64,000 nucleotides of DNA from Vulcanimicrobiota bacterium (GCA_003168375.1 PMSI01000007.1:186001-250000), one strand, 5' to 3'. Positions 8,358 through 16,371 are shown, counted from the stretch's first letter. Notes: generated from the sequence alone by a model not told the origin. Numbers and translations are program-made.

Positions 8358-10016
8358 ATGTCGCGAATCGCGCTTGGTCTCATCGTTCTAACCGGCCTCG
8401 TCGCCGCCGTGCTCGTTGGAGGCTCGCCGCAGGTCGGCGCGCAGGGAGCGTGGCCGACGTCGGACTCGTATGTCAACGCGGATAAGGACGCCGCGAGCTG
8501 GCTGTTGCCGGCCCGCAACTACAGCGGAAACCGCTACCTCTCCGAGACGGAGATCACCCCGGCCAACGTCGGAACCCTCAAGAAGGCGTGGAGCGCCAAC
8601 GTCGATGCGCGCGGTCCGTTGGAGACGTCCCCGATCGTGTGGAACGGCACGATGTACGTGACCTCATCGCACAACGACGTCTACGCGCTGGACGCAAAGA
8701 CCGGCGCCGTGAAATGGCATTTCCCCTACAAGCCGCACGTCATCGCGTTCTCCGCCAATCGCGGCGTCGCACTGAGCGACGGCAAAGTCTACGAAGGGAC
8801 GCTCGACGGACACCTCATCGCGCTCGACGCGACGAGCGGCAAGCCCGTGTGGAACGTCGTCGCCGCACACGATCTGACCAACACGTTCTATACGATGCAA
8901 CCGGTCGTGTACAAGAACATGGTGCTGCTGGGCGCTTCGAACGGCGACTGGGGTGGGATCGGGTACATCAGTGCGTTCGACGCGGCAACGGGCAAGCGGC
9001 TTTGGGATTGGAACACGATCCCGGGCCCCGGTGAAGCGGGCCACGACAGCTGGAGCGGCGATTCGTGGAAACGGGGCGGCGGCGCGATTTGGAGCGGCAT
9101 CGCGATCGACCCGGCGACGAACACGCTGTACGCCGATACCGGGAACCCGCAGCCGGACTTCCTCGGCACGATCCGCAAAGGCGCGAACCTCTACACCAAC
9201 GCGATGGTCGCGCTCGACATCGGCGGGTCCAAGCCGGCGCTCAAGTGGTACCGTCAGTTCATCCCGCACGACACCCACGATTGGGATCCGGCGATGCCGC
9301 CGGTCCTCTTCACGGGCACCGTGAACGGTGCGCCGCGGAACCTGGTCGCCGCGGGCGACAAGGGCGGTAACTTCTGGGTGCTCGACGCGGGCACCGGGGC
9401 GCTGGTCTATCGCCTGGCGGTGAGCACGCAAAAGGGACAGAACACCGAGCCGAACCGCAAGGGCAACATCGCGTGCCCGAACACGAACGGCGGCGTCGAG
9501 TTCAACGGCGGCAGCTACATGCCGGAGACGAACGCGTTCTACGTTCCGAGCGTCGACCAGTGCGGGATCTGGAAGTCGCAGGGAACCGCGACCTACGTCG
9601 CCGGTCAGTTCTATCTCGGCGGTTCGTTCCCGGCGCTCTACGGACCGAGTACCGGTTACGTGAACGCGGTCGACATCGGCACCGGGAAGTTCATGTGGCG
9701 CAAGCACCTGGCGTTTCCGCAGATCGGCGGCGCGCTCTCGATGTCGCCCGGCCTGGTGTTCACCGGCGGCGTGAACGGCGACTTCACCGCCTACGACGCG
9801 AAGACCGGAAACGTGCTCTGGCACTACGCGACCGGGATGACGATCCAGGCACCGCCCGGATCGTACGTCATCGACGGCAAGCGGTACGTGGTCGTCGCGG
9901 CCGGACCGGCGGGTGTCAATTTCGCCGATCCTCGCCTCAATAAGGGAGCGCCGACGCTCGAGGGGAGCTACAAACACCCGACGTCGGCGACGATCACCGC
10001 CTTCACGCTGCCGTAG
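8358..10016 (+). CDS. Periplasmic PQQ-dependent alcohol dehydrogenase
   Basis: A 552-residue quinoprotein with a Sec signal peptide (hydrophobic residues 4-22, AQG cleavage area). It would oxidise alcohols in the periplasm with pyrroloquinoline quinone and pass electrons to cytochrome c. Beta-propeller W-motifs recur (YALDAKTGAVKWHF, ALDATSGKPVWNV, AYDAKTGNVLWHY). The segment HDTHDWDPAMPP holds the likely catalytic Asp308 and a second Asp310, the position that coordinates lanthanide in XoxF- and PedH-type enzymes. The vicinal Cys-Cys pair of classic methanol and ethanol dehydrogenases is absent. GAGGAGGG precedes the ATG. The cytochrome c gene follows 10 bases later, so the pair is an operon. 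Confidence 0.9.
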   Translation: MSRIALGLIVLTGLVAAVLVGGSPQVGAQGAWPTSDSYVNADKDAASWLLPARNYSGNRYLSETEITPANVGTLKKAWSANVDARGPLETSPIVWNGTMYVTSSHNDVYALDAKTGAVKWHFPYKPHVIAFSANRGVALSDGKVYEGTLDGHLIALDATSGKPVWNVVAAHDLTNTFYTMQPVVYKNMVLLGASNGDWGGIGYISAFDAATGKRLWDWNTIPGPGEAGHDSWSGDSWKRGGGAIWSGIAIDPATNTLYADTGNPQPDFLGTIRKGANLYTNAMVALDIGGSKPALKWYRQFIPHDTHDWDPAMPPVLFTGTVNGAPRNLVAAGDKGGNFWVLDAGTGALVYRLAVSTQKGQNTEPNRKGNIACPNTNGGVEFNGGSYMPETNAFYVPSVDQCGIWKSQGTATYVAGQFYLGGSFPALYGPSTGYVNAVDIGTGKFMWRKHLAFPQIGGALSMSPGLVFTGGVNGDFTAYDAKTGNVLWHYATGMTIQAPPGSYVIDGKRYVVVAAGPAGVNFADPRLNKGAPTLEGSYKHPTSATITAFTLP

Positions 10017-10026
10017 GAGGGACTCG

Positions 10027-11196
10027 ATGCGCACGATCGCGCTGGGCCTTGCCGCCGTCCTCACCCTGAGCGGGGCGGCGCCGGCGCGATCGCCGGTCGA
10101 CGATCACGCGAGCGCGCTGGCCGCGCTGGCCGACGTTCGCGCCGCGGTCGCGGAGATCGTGCGCATCGAAGACGGCTATGCCGTCGGACATGGCGCGTAC
10201 CTGCGTGCCGCCCACCGCGCGATGAACGCGCTGGTGGGCCGGCGCGACGACGGCTATGCGAAGTCGTTCGGCGACCCCGGCGACGGCGTCGGAACCCTGG
10301 GCCATCTCGATCTGATGCTCGACAAGGCCGGAACCTCGCTGTGGACGCCCGCCGTGCAGGGCGCGAAAGCGAACGTGCTCGCCGCCGCCGAGGACCTGCA
10401 AAGCGCGCTAGCCCAGAAGGAGATGGAAGAGTATCAGGCCGACCTGACGCGCGCCCTTGCGAGCCTGGCGCTGGTCGTCGGCCGGCCGTCCCAGAGCGGC
10501 GTGCTGGGCGGCCTCAGCGGCGCGCTGGCAAATACGTCGCTCGGCGTTCCGCTCGGGGCGCTCAGCGCCTCGGGCTGCGCCGCGCCGGTGCGCGCGCCGG
10601 CGTACGGCGTCGTCGCCGGGCGGCTGGCGTACGTTGCCTTGCCGCGCAGCGCGGCGTCGGCCGGGATTCCGGATGATCTGAGCGTTGCGCGGGTCGTCGT
10701 GCAGGGCGACATGGTCGTGCTGTACACCCACGCGGCGCGCGACGCTGCGGCGTTGTGTCGCTCGGCATCACGCCTGCAGCGCACGCGCAGCGTCGTCGCG
10801 TCGCCGTCGCAGATCTCGTACACGGTCGCACAGGCGCGGGCCGGGGCCGCCGTCTACCGCCGCTATTGCCTGCAATGTCATGGTGCGGACTTGCAGGGCA
10901 CGGCGGGGCCGAGCGTGGCAGGCGCGGACTTCGTGGCGACGGCGCAGCGCAACTCGTGGTCGCTGAGCGATCTGCGGACGACCGTCTTCGAGAACATGCC
11001 GTTCTCGAATCCCGGTTCGCTCACGCCGAAGCAGTACGCCGGCGTGATGGCGTTTCTGTTGGCCTCGAACTGCTACCCGAGCGGTGCGAAGCCGTTTCCA
11101 CCAACCGCGAGCCCCTCGTTCGCGAAGGTGAAGCTCGCTGCGGTGCCGCGCGCCAAGCCCGCGAACGCGAAGCTTGGCACCTGCCCAGTGAAGTAG
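10027..11196 (+). CDS. Secreted cytochrome c domain protein, partner of the PQQ dehydrogenase
   Basis: A 389-residue exported protein (signal peptide MRTIALGLAAVLTLSGAAPARS). Residues 30-260 form a mostly helical domain of no recognised family. The C-terminal third is a class I cytochrome c domain with haem site CLQCH (Cys281, Cys284, His285) and a likely axial Met in ENMPFSNPGSLTP. It starts 10 bases behind the PQQ dehydrogenase with a good ribosome binding site (GGAGGG), so it most likely accepts electrons from that enzyme. The large N-terminal extension makes it unlike the usual small dedicated cytochromes. Confidence 0.85.
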   Translation: MRTIALGLAAVLTLSGAAPARSPVDDHASALAALADVRAAVAEIVRIEDGYAVGHGAYLRAAHRAMNALVGRRDDGYAKSFGDPGDGVGTLGHLDLMLDKAGTSLWTPAVQGAKANVLAAAEDLQSALAQKEMEEYQADLTRALASLALVVGRPSQSGVLGGLSGALANTSLGVPLGALSASGCAAPVRAPAYGVVAGRLAYVALPRSAASAGIPDDLSVARVVVQGDMVVLYTHAARDAAALCRSASRLQRTRSVVASPSQISYTVAQARAGAAVYRRYCLQCHGADLQGTAGPSVAGADFVATAQRNSWSLSDLRTTVFENMPFSNPGSLTPKQYAGVMAFLLASNCYPSGAKPFPPTASPSFAKVKLAAVPRAKPANAKLGTCPVK

Positions 11197-11207
11197 GGGC
11201 GGGCGGC

Positions 11208-11297
11208 TACGCCGAGGTGCCGTCGCCGAGCGGGTGTGCGCGGTGATAGGAGCCGTGGCAGGCGTACAGCAGGCGAGTCCGTCGTCGAGCCCCAAAG
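11208..11297 (-). pseudogene. Remnant of a flavin reductase C-terminus
   Basis: Read on the minus strand, this stretch encodes RTRLLYACHGSYHRAHPL followed by a short tail and a TAG stop. The intact flavin reductase at 14057-14608 ends with RKPTLLFCHGSYHRAHPL. The two DNA copies are identical for 34 bases (11228-11261 and 14105-14138). No upstream portion of a reductase gene is present, because the frame loses similarity before about 11300. This is either the relic of a second reductase gene or a duplicated end left when the adjacent island was acquired. Confidence 0.55.
11228..11261. repeat. 34-bp direct repeat, left copy bounding the low-GC island
   Basis: Identical over 34 bases to 14105-14138 in the same orientation. 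Both copies lie within flavin reductase C-terminal coding sequence (the CHGSYHRAHPL stretch). The 2.8 kb between them holds three genes with lower GC than the surroundings. It could be the mark of homologous recombination between paralogues or of integration at a gene end. Confidence 0.85.
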
Positions 11298-11378
11298 CCA
11301 ATTGTCATCCGCCGCTATTCGAGGCGGGGAGGCGCCCCGTCCACGGCTACGAAACCACACTCGATCTCCGCGACTACA

Positions 11379-12146
11379 TTGGGTCCTGTGTACGTGATAC
11401 CGTGCTTTGATATGAGCGTCTCAGTCCGGGGTGGGTACGACGACCTGGCATCGGAATACTATGATCCGACGCGTCACCCAACCTGCGCGAACTTCCGCGA
11501 AGCGAGTGCGAAGGTGCTCCGAGATTGTTTCTTGCGGCAGCCGGCGCCTCGCGGGCCGCTGTGCGAGGTTGGAGCCGGAGACTCAGTCTTGGCTTCCCTC
11601 GTCGACGCGCCTCGCGCCCGAATGGATAATCTCCTTATAACGGATTCGTCGGCTTCGATGCTCGCCTATTCCGCAAAATGGAGGAGTCGGCGAGCTCGGC
11701 TCGCCGTCGCCGACGCATCGCGCTTGCCCGTGCCCTCGGACAGCGTCGAACTTCTCGTTGCGTCACTTGGCGATCCGTACAATGAAGCCGCCTTCTGGAG
11801 CGAAGCCTGTCGCGTCTTAGCGCCTGGCGGCCGACTGGTCTTTACTACTCCGAGCCATGAATGGGCTTGGGCTTTTCGACAGGGTGATGCGGCGAGTGAG
11901 ACCGCAGAATTCGAACTCTCCGACGGCCGTCGAATCTGCGTACCGTCTGTGATACACCCGATAGCCGAGCAGACAAGCATGATTGCGGCAGCGGGTATGA
12001 TAGTTGCACGCGTAACCGACGTCACTCTCGGCGACATAGATTCCGCTCGCATGTCGCCGAAACTGCTGCCCCAGCGCAGTAAAAGCGCATCATGTCTTAC
12101 GGCGTTCGACGTATTCAAGCCGAGAAACGGACCGCCCGATGACTAA
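11379..12146 (+). CDS. Class I SAM-dependent methyltransferase, first gene of the island
   Basis: A 255-residue Rossmann-fold methyltransferase. Motif I is LCEVGAGDSVLASLV, the acidic strand-2 region is LLITDSSASML, then LAVADASRLPVPSDSVELLVAS (motifs II/III) and CRVLAPGGRLVFTTPS (post-motif). The C-terminal part is short, without an obvious substrate domain. The start could be the upstream codon at 11379 or ATG 11412 (MSVSVRGGYDD), which fits the usual length before motif I. Base composition is visibly less GC-rich than in flanking catabolic genes. Its end overlaps the next gene by eight bases, so the two are probably translated from one message. Confidence 0.8.
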   Translation: MGPVYVIPCFDMSVSVRGGYDDLASEYYDPTRHPTCANFREASAKVLRDCFLRQPAPRGPLCEVGAGDSVLASLVDAPRARMDNLLITDSSASMLAYSAKWRSRRARLAVADASRLPVPSDSVELLVASLGDPYNEAAFWSEACRVLAPGGRLVFTTPSHEWAWAFRQGDAASETAEFELSDGRRICVPSVIHPIAEQTSMIAAAGMIVARVTDVTLGDIDSARMSPKLLPQRSKSASCLTAFDVFKPRNGPPDD

Positions 12147-12882
12147 CGTCAGCGTCGGAATGCCGGCGGTTGATTTCGTTGTAGGGCTCGTGCGGTCGAA
12201 GAAGGAAATCGAGAGCATCGACTTTGTTTCATACCCGGTTGCGCCGAGCTTCGAGGTACGGCTTTCGAAGAACGACGAGTTGCATCGCGAGTCTGAAATT
12301 GAATCACTGCTGGCGGTCATCCGGAAGAGCAAAGCGCCGCTGTGGGCGATCCTCGCGAGCTACTATCTACAGACGCGTGGAGTCGAAGGCCTTGCGCGAG
12401 AGGCTTTGCTCCACGACAATACGGGCGCCACGACGTGGACTATCCCGAGACGCGAGCTGAGCGTGGAGGGGCTCGAGGAAATTGTTGATGACCTCGGGAG
12501 TGCCTATGCGCTCAGCGCGAGCTCCAAGGTCACGCTATCCGACGGTTCTATCGGCCATCTCCCGATGATCGACTTCCGATGTGAGCCTTCGGACGACAAC
12601 TTGCGGGCGGTCACGGACGTGGCTCGTGCGATCGGTGAGAGAAGCGGAGCTTTTCTAAACTCCGGTAACTCCTATCATTATTACGGACTGAACGTCCTCG
12701 GCGAGCGTGACTGGGTGGCCTTCCTCGGCAAGTGCCTCCTCTTCGCTCCCCTCGTCGATGTCCGTTACATCGGACACCGGCTCATCGATGGCCACTGCCG
12801 GTTGAGACTGAGCCGGATTGGCGCAAAGCCCGTACCGACGGTTGTGGAAGTCTTTTTTGCTGACGGGGGTTCAGGCGAATGA
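12139..12882 (+). CDS. Putative archaeo-eukaryotic primase (AEP)-like protein
   Basis: A 247-residue protein not recognised with certainty. Its second half has the order of motifs expected of an AEP (primase-polymerase) fold: a hydrophobic strand ending in acidic and basic residues (LPMIDFRCEP, Asp145 and Arg147), a Ser-x-His-type motif after a Ser-Gly turn (SGNSYHYYG, His180), and a late strand VDVRYIGHRLIDGHCRLRLS with conserved-looking basic residues. The classic second acidic residue of motif I is replaced by Arg, so catalytic activity is doubtful. The N-terminal half is alpha/beta with no known motif. The start overlaps the methyltransferase end, and the stop overlaps the next start (ATGA). 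Function unknown; a defence or nucleotide-sensing role is speculation. Confidence 0.55.
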   Translation: MTNVSVGMPAVDFVVGLVRSKKEIESIDFVSYPVAPSFEVRLSKNDELHRESEIESLLAVIRKSKAPLWAILASYYLQTRGVEGLAREALLHDNTGATTWTIPRRELSVEGLEEIVDDLGSAYALSASSKVTLSDGSIGHLPMIDFRCEPSDDNLRAVTDVARAIGERSGAFLNSGNSYHYYGLNVLGERDWVAFLGKCLLFAPLVDVRYIGHRLIDGHCRLRLSRIGAKPVPTVVEVFFADGGSGE

Positions 12883-14060
12883 TCGTACTCATCACCTCTG
12901 CTGGGCGCGAGATGTACAAGCAGTTCATCCTTCAGGTGCTCTGTTATCCAAATGAATACGTGCTGCCGGACGTGCCGTACGGTTTGGATCGAGTTGCCGA
13001 ACCGTTCGCGCACAGTGCCACGGATCTGTCTGGCCAGTTGGCCGTCGTGGTTCTCGTCGCGTACAAGGATAACAACGGCGTACCAGAAGCGCAGTTTTAC
13101 CCGCTCAGATTGGCGAGAATCGTAAAAAGTCGCATCATCGCGGGAAAGCTGCTCGTAGACCTGCGGCTCGGCCTATTCCCGTACTACGAGGACGGAATTC
13201 AGACGGCATACAGAGACCCTGGCGTCACGATCGATACGGGGAAAAAGTGGAGTCGGGTCCTTTGCCAGAAAAGAGACGCGCCGGTGGCCACGGCACGTCC
13301 GGGGAAAACGATGCAGTTCGCCGACCCCGCCTCTTGGCGAAGCGATGGGAAGTTCGTCTTCAGCATCGCGGATAACGATCTCGATTTCAATATCGATAAA
13401 GCTGCAGAAGTCGCCGTGCGTTATCATCGCGACGACTGGAAGAGCGTCATCGACATGATCGCTCCTAGCTCTCAGCTCAAAGACAAGCTGTTCTATCAAA
13501 TCTCCGTGCTGAGCGGTCGTGCGGAAAAAACCGACAAGCGCCTTACTGAGTACGGTTCCAAAACAATCTACGATCTGCAATCTGGAGACAGCGCGGATCT
13601 CTTCGTTCACTTCTATTTCGGCGGCGGCCACGGTCACTCGCGCGAGGAGGGCAAACGGGTCTTAGAGATTTCAACTGATCGCAGCTACGTGGCGACCATC
13701 GGGCGATCGTCGATCGATGTATATCCGCAGCAGTTTGAAGGCAAGATCGAGAGCATTCAGCTGATCGCAAAGAAGCAGATGTCTGAGGAGTTCACGCGAT
13801 TGGCAATCCGAGAAAAGGACGGGGTGGCGGGTTTTCCGGCACTAGCCACGGCGGAGCTGTATCTTCGCATCCGCCCGAAGCCGGCTCTCATCTGGGTGGT
13901 GTTGACGCTGTTTTTCGTTGGAGCGCTGCTGAGCGCATTGGCCATTGATCTGCCGCTGCCGAGCCCATTGAACTCGATTGGGTCGAAGGTGGTCGGATCG
14001 ATCATGATGGCGATCGCGTTCTATTTGGGGTTTGCCAAGTTTCCATCCGGCGCCGGCTAG
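12879..14060 (+). CDS. Unknown protein with C-terminal membrane anchor, coupled to AEP-like gene
   Basis: A 393-residue protein of no recognised family, translationally coupled to the AEP-like gene (ATGA overlap). Residues 1 to about 330 are soluble alpha/beta with many charged residues. They include an Asp-rich stretch (FSIADNDLDFNID), a Gly/His-rich loop (FYFGGGHGHSREEGK) and a segment ending in ELYLRIRPKP. Two transmembrane helices follow near residues 336-357 (ALIWVVLTLFFVGALLSAL) and 370-388. The soluble part therefore probably faces the cytoplasm and works with the AEP-like protein at the membrane. GC content is low for this window. A membrane effector role is possible but unsupported by any motif seen. 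Confidence 0.7.
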   Translation: MIVLITSAGREMYKQFILQVLCYPNEYVLPDVPYGLDRVAEPFAHSATDLSGQLAVVVLVAYKDNNGVPEAQFYPLRLARIVKSRIIAGKLLVDLRLGLFPYYEDGIQTAYRDPGVTIDTGKKWSRVLCQKRDAPVATARPGKTMQFADPASWRSDGKFVFSIADNDLDFNIDKAAEVAVRYHRDDWKSVIDMIAPSSQLKDKLFYQISVLSGRAEKTDKRLTEYGSKTIYDLQSGDSADLFVHFYFGGGHGHSREEGKRVLEISTDRSYVATIGRSSIDVYPQQFEGKIESIQLIAKKQMSEEFTRLAIREKDGVAGFPALATAELYLRIRPKPALIWVVLTLFFVGALLSALAIDLPLPSPLNSIGSKVVGSIMMAIAFYLGFAKFPSGAG

Positions 14061-14608
14061 CCGGTAGGGTTGCGCGCGCGAGATGGTTTGGCGTCGTCGT
14101 CGTCGAGCGGGTGTGCGCGGTGATAGGAGCCGTGGCAGAACAGCAACGTCGGCTTGCGGATGTAGGAGAAGCGCTCGACCTGGCCGAGAAAAATCTCGTG
14201 GTCGCCGCCGTAGTAGCGGTCCACGATACGGCATTCGAAGTGCGCCGGGGCTCCCTCGACCAGCGGGACCCCGTATGCGCCCAGCGTGTACTGCACACCC
14301 TCGAACTTGTCGCTGTGCGGGCGCGCGAAGCGGACGGCGAGCTCGTGTTGCTCCATGGCGAGGACGTTCACCCCGAAGTGCGTCGCCTCGCGAAACGCCG
14401 GCAGGCTCGGCGCCGCGCACGAGAGGCTCCACAGCACCAGCGGCGGGTCCAGCGAGACGGAGCTGAACGAGTTTCCGGTCAGGCCATACAGGCGGCCTTG
14501 CGGGTCGCGCGTGGTGATGATCGCCACCCCCGTCGCGAAGGTGCCGAGCGCGTTGCGCAGGTCTCGCGCGTCGAACGACGCGGTAGCGGGCTCGTGTGCC
14601 GTACCCAA
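14057..14608 (-). CDS. Flavin reductase (HpaC-like, FMN-binding split barrel)
   Basis: A 183-residue flavin reductase-like protein supplying reduced flavin to a monooxygenase. It shows the family pattern LRNALGTFATGVAIITTRD, GLTGNSFSSVSLDPPLVLW, FGVNVLAMEQHELAVRFA, and the closing CHGSYHRAHPL. The start is a TTG at 14608 with a close GGGAG; no better start is seen. The natural partner is the luciferase-like monooxygenase at 16461. Its promoter faces the divergent amidohydrolase across 88 bases that hold a perfect inverted repeat. The 3' end carries the 34-bp repeat shared with 11228-11261 and overlaps the end of the convergent island gene by four bases. Confidence 0.88.
   Translation of the reverse strand: MGTAHEPATASFDARDLRNALGTFATGVAIITTRDPQGRLYGLTGNSFSSVSLDPPLVLWSLSCAAPSLPAFREATHFGVNVLAMEQHELAVRFARPHSDKFEGVQYTLGAYGVPLVEGAPAHFECRIVDRYYGGDHEIFLGQVERFSYIRKPTLLFCHGSYHRAHPLDDDDAKPSRARNPTG
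14105..14138. repeat. 34-bp direct repeat, right copy bounding the low-GC island
   Basis: The right-hand copy of the direct repeat at 11228-11261, inside the 3' coding region of the intact flavin reductase. Confidence 0.85.
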
Positions 14609-14626
14609 ATCTCCCGGAGAGGGCTA

Positions 14627-14642
14627 TTTATCTATCGATAAA
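14627..14642. promoter_or_regulatory. Candidate operator TTTATC-TATC-GATAAA between divergent genes
   Basis: A perfect 6-base inverted repeat with a 4-base spacer, the only AT-rich patch in the 88 bases between the flavin reductase (minus) and the amidohydrolase (plus). Its TATCTATCG half recurs, inverted, in front of the luciferase-like gene (CGATAGATA at 16434-16442). The nearby TetR protein is the obvious candidate to bind it. Confidence 0.45.
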
Positions 14643-14696
14643 ACACCCTCGCGGGACCCCGTGTCAAGGACCGCTCGCGCGGACGAAGGAGCGACC

Positions 14697-15749
14697 ATGC
14701 CGATCTGCATCGACTGCCACGCGCACTTCCTGCCGGACGACTTCATCGAGACGCTGCGGCGGCACGGGCTGATCGACGCTCGCAAGGACGCCGGGGTCAT
14801 CCACCTCGACCGCTCGGTCTGCGGCTACGCCGCGCAGCAGACGCGCCTCCCGTACTTCCCGCTGCTCTACGATCTCGACGCGCGCACCGCGCTCGCCGAG
14901 CAGCAGGGGATCGATCGCCAGATCGTCTGCCTGCCGCCGTTCTACTTCGCTTACGGCGCCGGGCCCGAGCTGGGCGCCGCGATCTGCCGCGCCGGCAACG
15001 ACGCGCTCGCCGCGGCGGTCGCGCGGGCGCCGCACCGCTTCGCCGCGTTCGGCACCGTGCCGCTCCAGTCGCCGCCGGCGGCGGTCGCCGAGCTGCGCCG
15101 CGCCGTCCTGGAGCTGGGCCACTGGGGTGTCGAGATCGGCTCCAGCGTCGCCGGCGCACCGCTCGACGATCCTGCGCTCGACGCGTTCTGGGCGGCCTGC
15201 TGCGAGCTCGACGTTCCGGTCTTCATGCACCCGCACCACGAGCTCGGCGGCGAGCGCACCGCCCTGTACTACCTCGGCAACCTGTGGGGCAACCCGTCCG
15301 AGACCGGGCTGATCGTTGCGCGGCTGATCTACGCGGGCGTATTCGAGCGCTTTCCGCAGCTGAACATGATCCTCGCGCACGGCGGCGGGACGCTGGCAGC
15401 GATCGCGGGCCGCCTCGATCACGGCTACCGCGTGCGGCCCGAGACGAAGACGATCCCCAAACCTCCGAGCGCGTACCTCTCCCGGTTGTACTTCGACATC
15501 GTCACGCACGACGACGCCCTGCTGGCATACCTGGTCGGGCGCGTCGGCGCGGCGAGCGTCGTGGTCGGCACGGACCGGCCGTTCGACATGGGGATCGACG
15601 ACCCGCGCGGGACCGTCGCGGCGATCCCGGGGCTCGACGACGCCGGGCGCGCTGCGATCCTGGGCGGAAACGCGCGCTCGTTTCTCAGCCGCGCCGGCGC
15701 GGCGCTCGCCGAGGAGCCTTCGCCGCGGGCGTCAGCGCCCTTGCCATGA
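14697..15749 (+). CDS. Metal-dependent amidohydrolase (ACMSD-like decarboxylase family)
   Basis: A 350-residue TIM-barrel protein of the amidohydrolase_2 group, which includes aminocarboxymuconate-semialdehyde decarboxylase and aromatic acid decarboxylases. The HxH metal motif is at the start (CIDCHAHFLPDDF), followed by PVFMHPHHELGG (metal His), NMILAHGGG, and GTDRPFDMG (metal Asp). GAAGGAG precedes the ATG. It is divergent from the flavin reductase and convergent, with 65 bases of overlap, with the TetR gene. In context it probably decarboxylates or hydrolyses a ring-cleavage or aromatic intermediate. Confidence 0.85.
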   Translation: MPICIDCHAHFLPDDFIETLRRHGLIDARKDAGVIHLDRSVCGYAAQQTRLPYFPLLYDLDARTALAEQQGIDRQIVCLPPFYFAYGAGPELGAAICRAGNDALAAAVARAPHRFAAFGTVPLQSPPAAVAELRRAVLELGHWGVEIGSSVAGAPLDDPALDAFWAACCELDVPVFMHPHHELGGERTALYYLGNLWGNPSETGLIVARLIYAGVFERFPQLNMILAHGGGTLAAIAGRLDHGYRVRPETKTIPKPPSAYLSRLYFDIVTHDDALLAYLVGRVGAASVVVGTDRPFDMGIDDPRGTVAAIPGLDDAGRAAILGGNARSFLSRAGAALAEEPSPRASAPLP

Positions 15750-16371
15750 CCGCCGGGACCCCGTCGAGGAACGCGGTCGCCAGGTTCTCGACGACCTCGT
15801 CGACGTTCTCGGGGATCTCGAGCCCGTAGATCCACTTGCGGATCCCGATGTAGAAGATGCTGGCGTGCAGCGCCCATACCAGCTCGAACTCCATCTCGCC
15901 GATCGGCACCTCCGCGGGCGAGGGCAGACCGTGCTCGCGCCGCAGCTCGCGGATGACGCGCGTATAGATACGGTCGCGCACCAGCGTGAGATAGCGGCTG
16001 TTGAGGTTCATGCCGCGCAGCCCCGAGAACATGAAGATGCGGATCCACTCGTAGCTCAGCACCGCCTTCGCGTACTCGCGGTAGAAGGCGATGATGCGCT
16101 CGCGCGCCGGTCGCGAATGGTCGTCGAGCACCTCTTCCCAGCGCGGGTCCCAGCGGTTGAGGTACACCTCGCGGTAGACGCGGTCGATCAGCGCCTCTTT
16201 GTTCGGAAAGTAGCGGTAGAGCAGCGGCTGCGTGATCCCGAGCCGCTTGGCGAGCTCGCGCGTCTGACCGCCGAATCCGGCCTCGCAGAAGAAGGCCACC
16301 GCACCGCGCGCGATGTGTCGCTCGCGCTCGTCGGCGGAGAGCCGCGTTCGCGGCGGCCGCTTCACTGGCAT
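15685..16371 (-). CDS. TetR-family transcriptional regulator
   Basis: A 228-residue regulator. The N-terminal helix-turn-helix domain is clear: RERHIARGAVAFFCEAGFGG, TRELAKRLGITQPLLYRYFPNKEALIDRVYREV. The C-terminal ligand-binding domain is helical. The ATG at 16371 (MPVKRPPRT) is chosen because it directly precedes the DNA-binding domain. It is divergent from the luciferase-like gene across 89 bases containing a TATCGCGATA palindrome and a CGATAGATA motif. It probably represses this monooxygenase/transport cluster and responds to a substrate. The 3' end overlaps the amidohydrolase end. Confidence 0.9.
   Translation of the reverse strand: MPVKRPPRTRLSADERERHIARGAVAFFCEAGFGGQTRELAKRLGITQPLLYRYFPNKEALIDRVYREVYLNRWDPRWEEVLDDHSRPARERIIAFYREYAKAVLSYEWIRIFMFSGLRGMNLNSRYLTLVRDRIYTRVIRELRREHGLPSPAEVPIGEMEFELVWALHASIFYIGIRKWIYGLEIPENVDEVVENLATAFLDGVPAVMARALTPAAKAPRRAPRRRG

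Noticed and set aside
8358-10016. Assignment of the PQQ enzyme as XoxF methanol dehydrogenase
   Set aside because: The vicinal Cys pair is missing and no xoxG/J genes are adjacent; only the general PQQ alcohol dehydrogenase name is kept.
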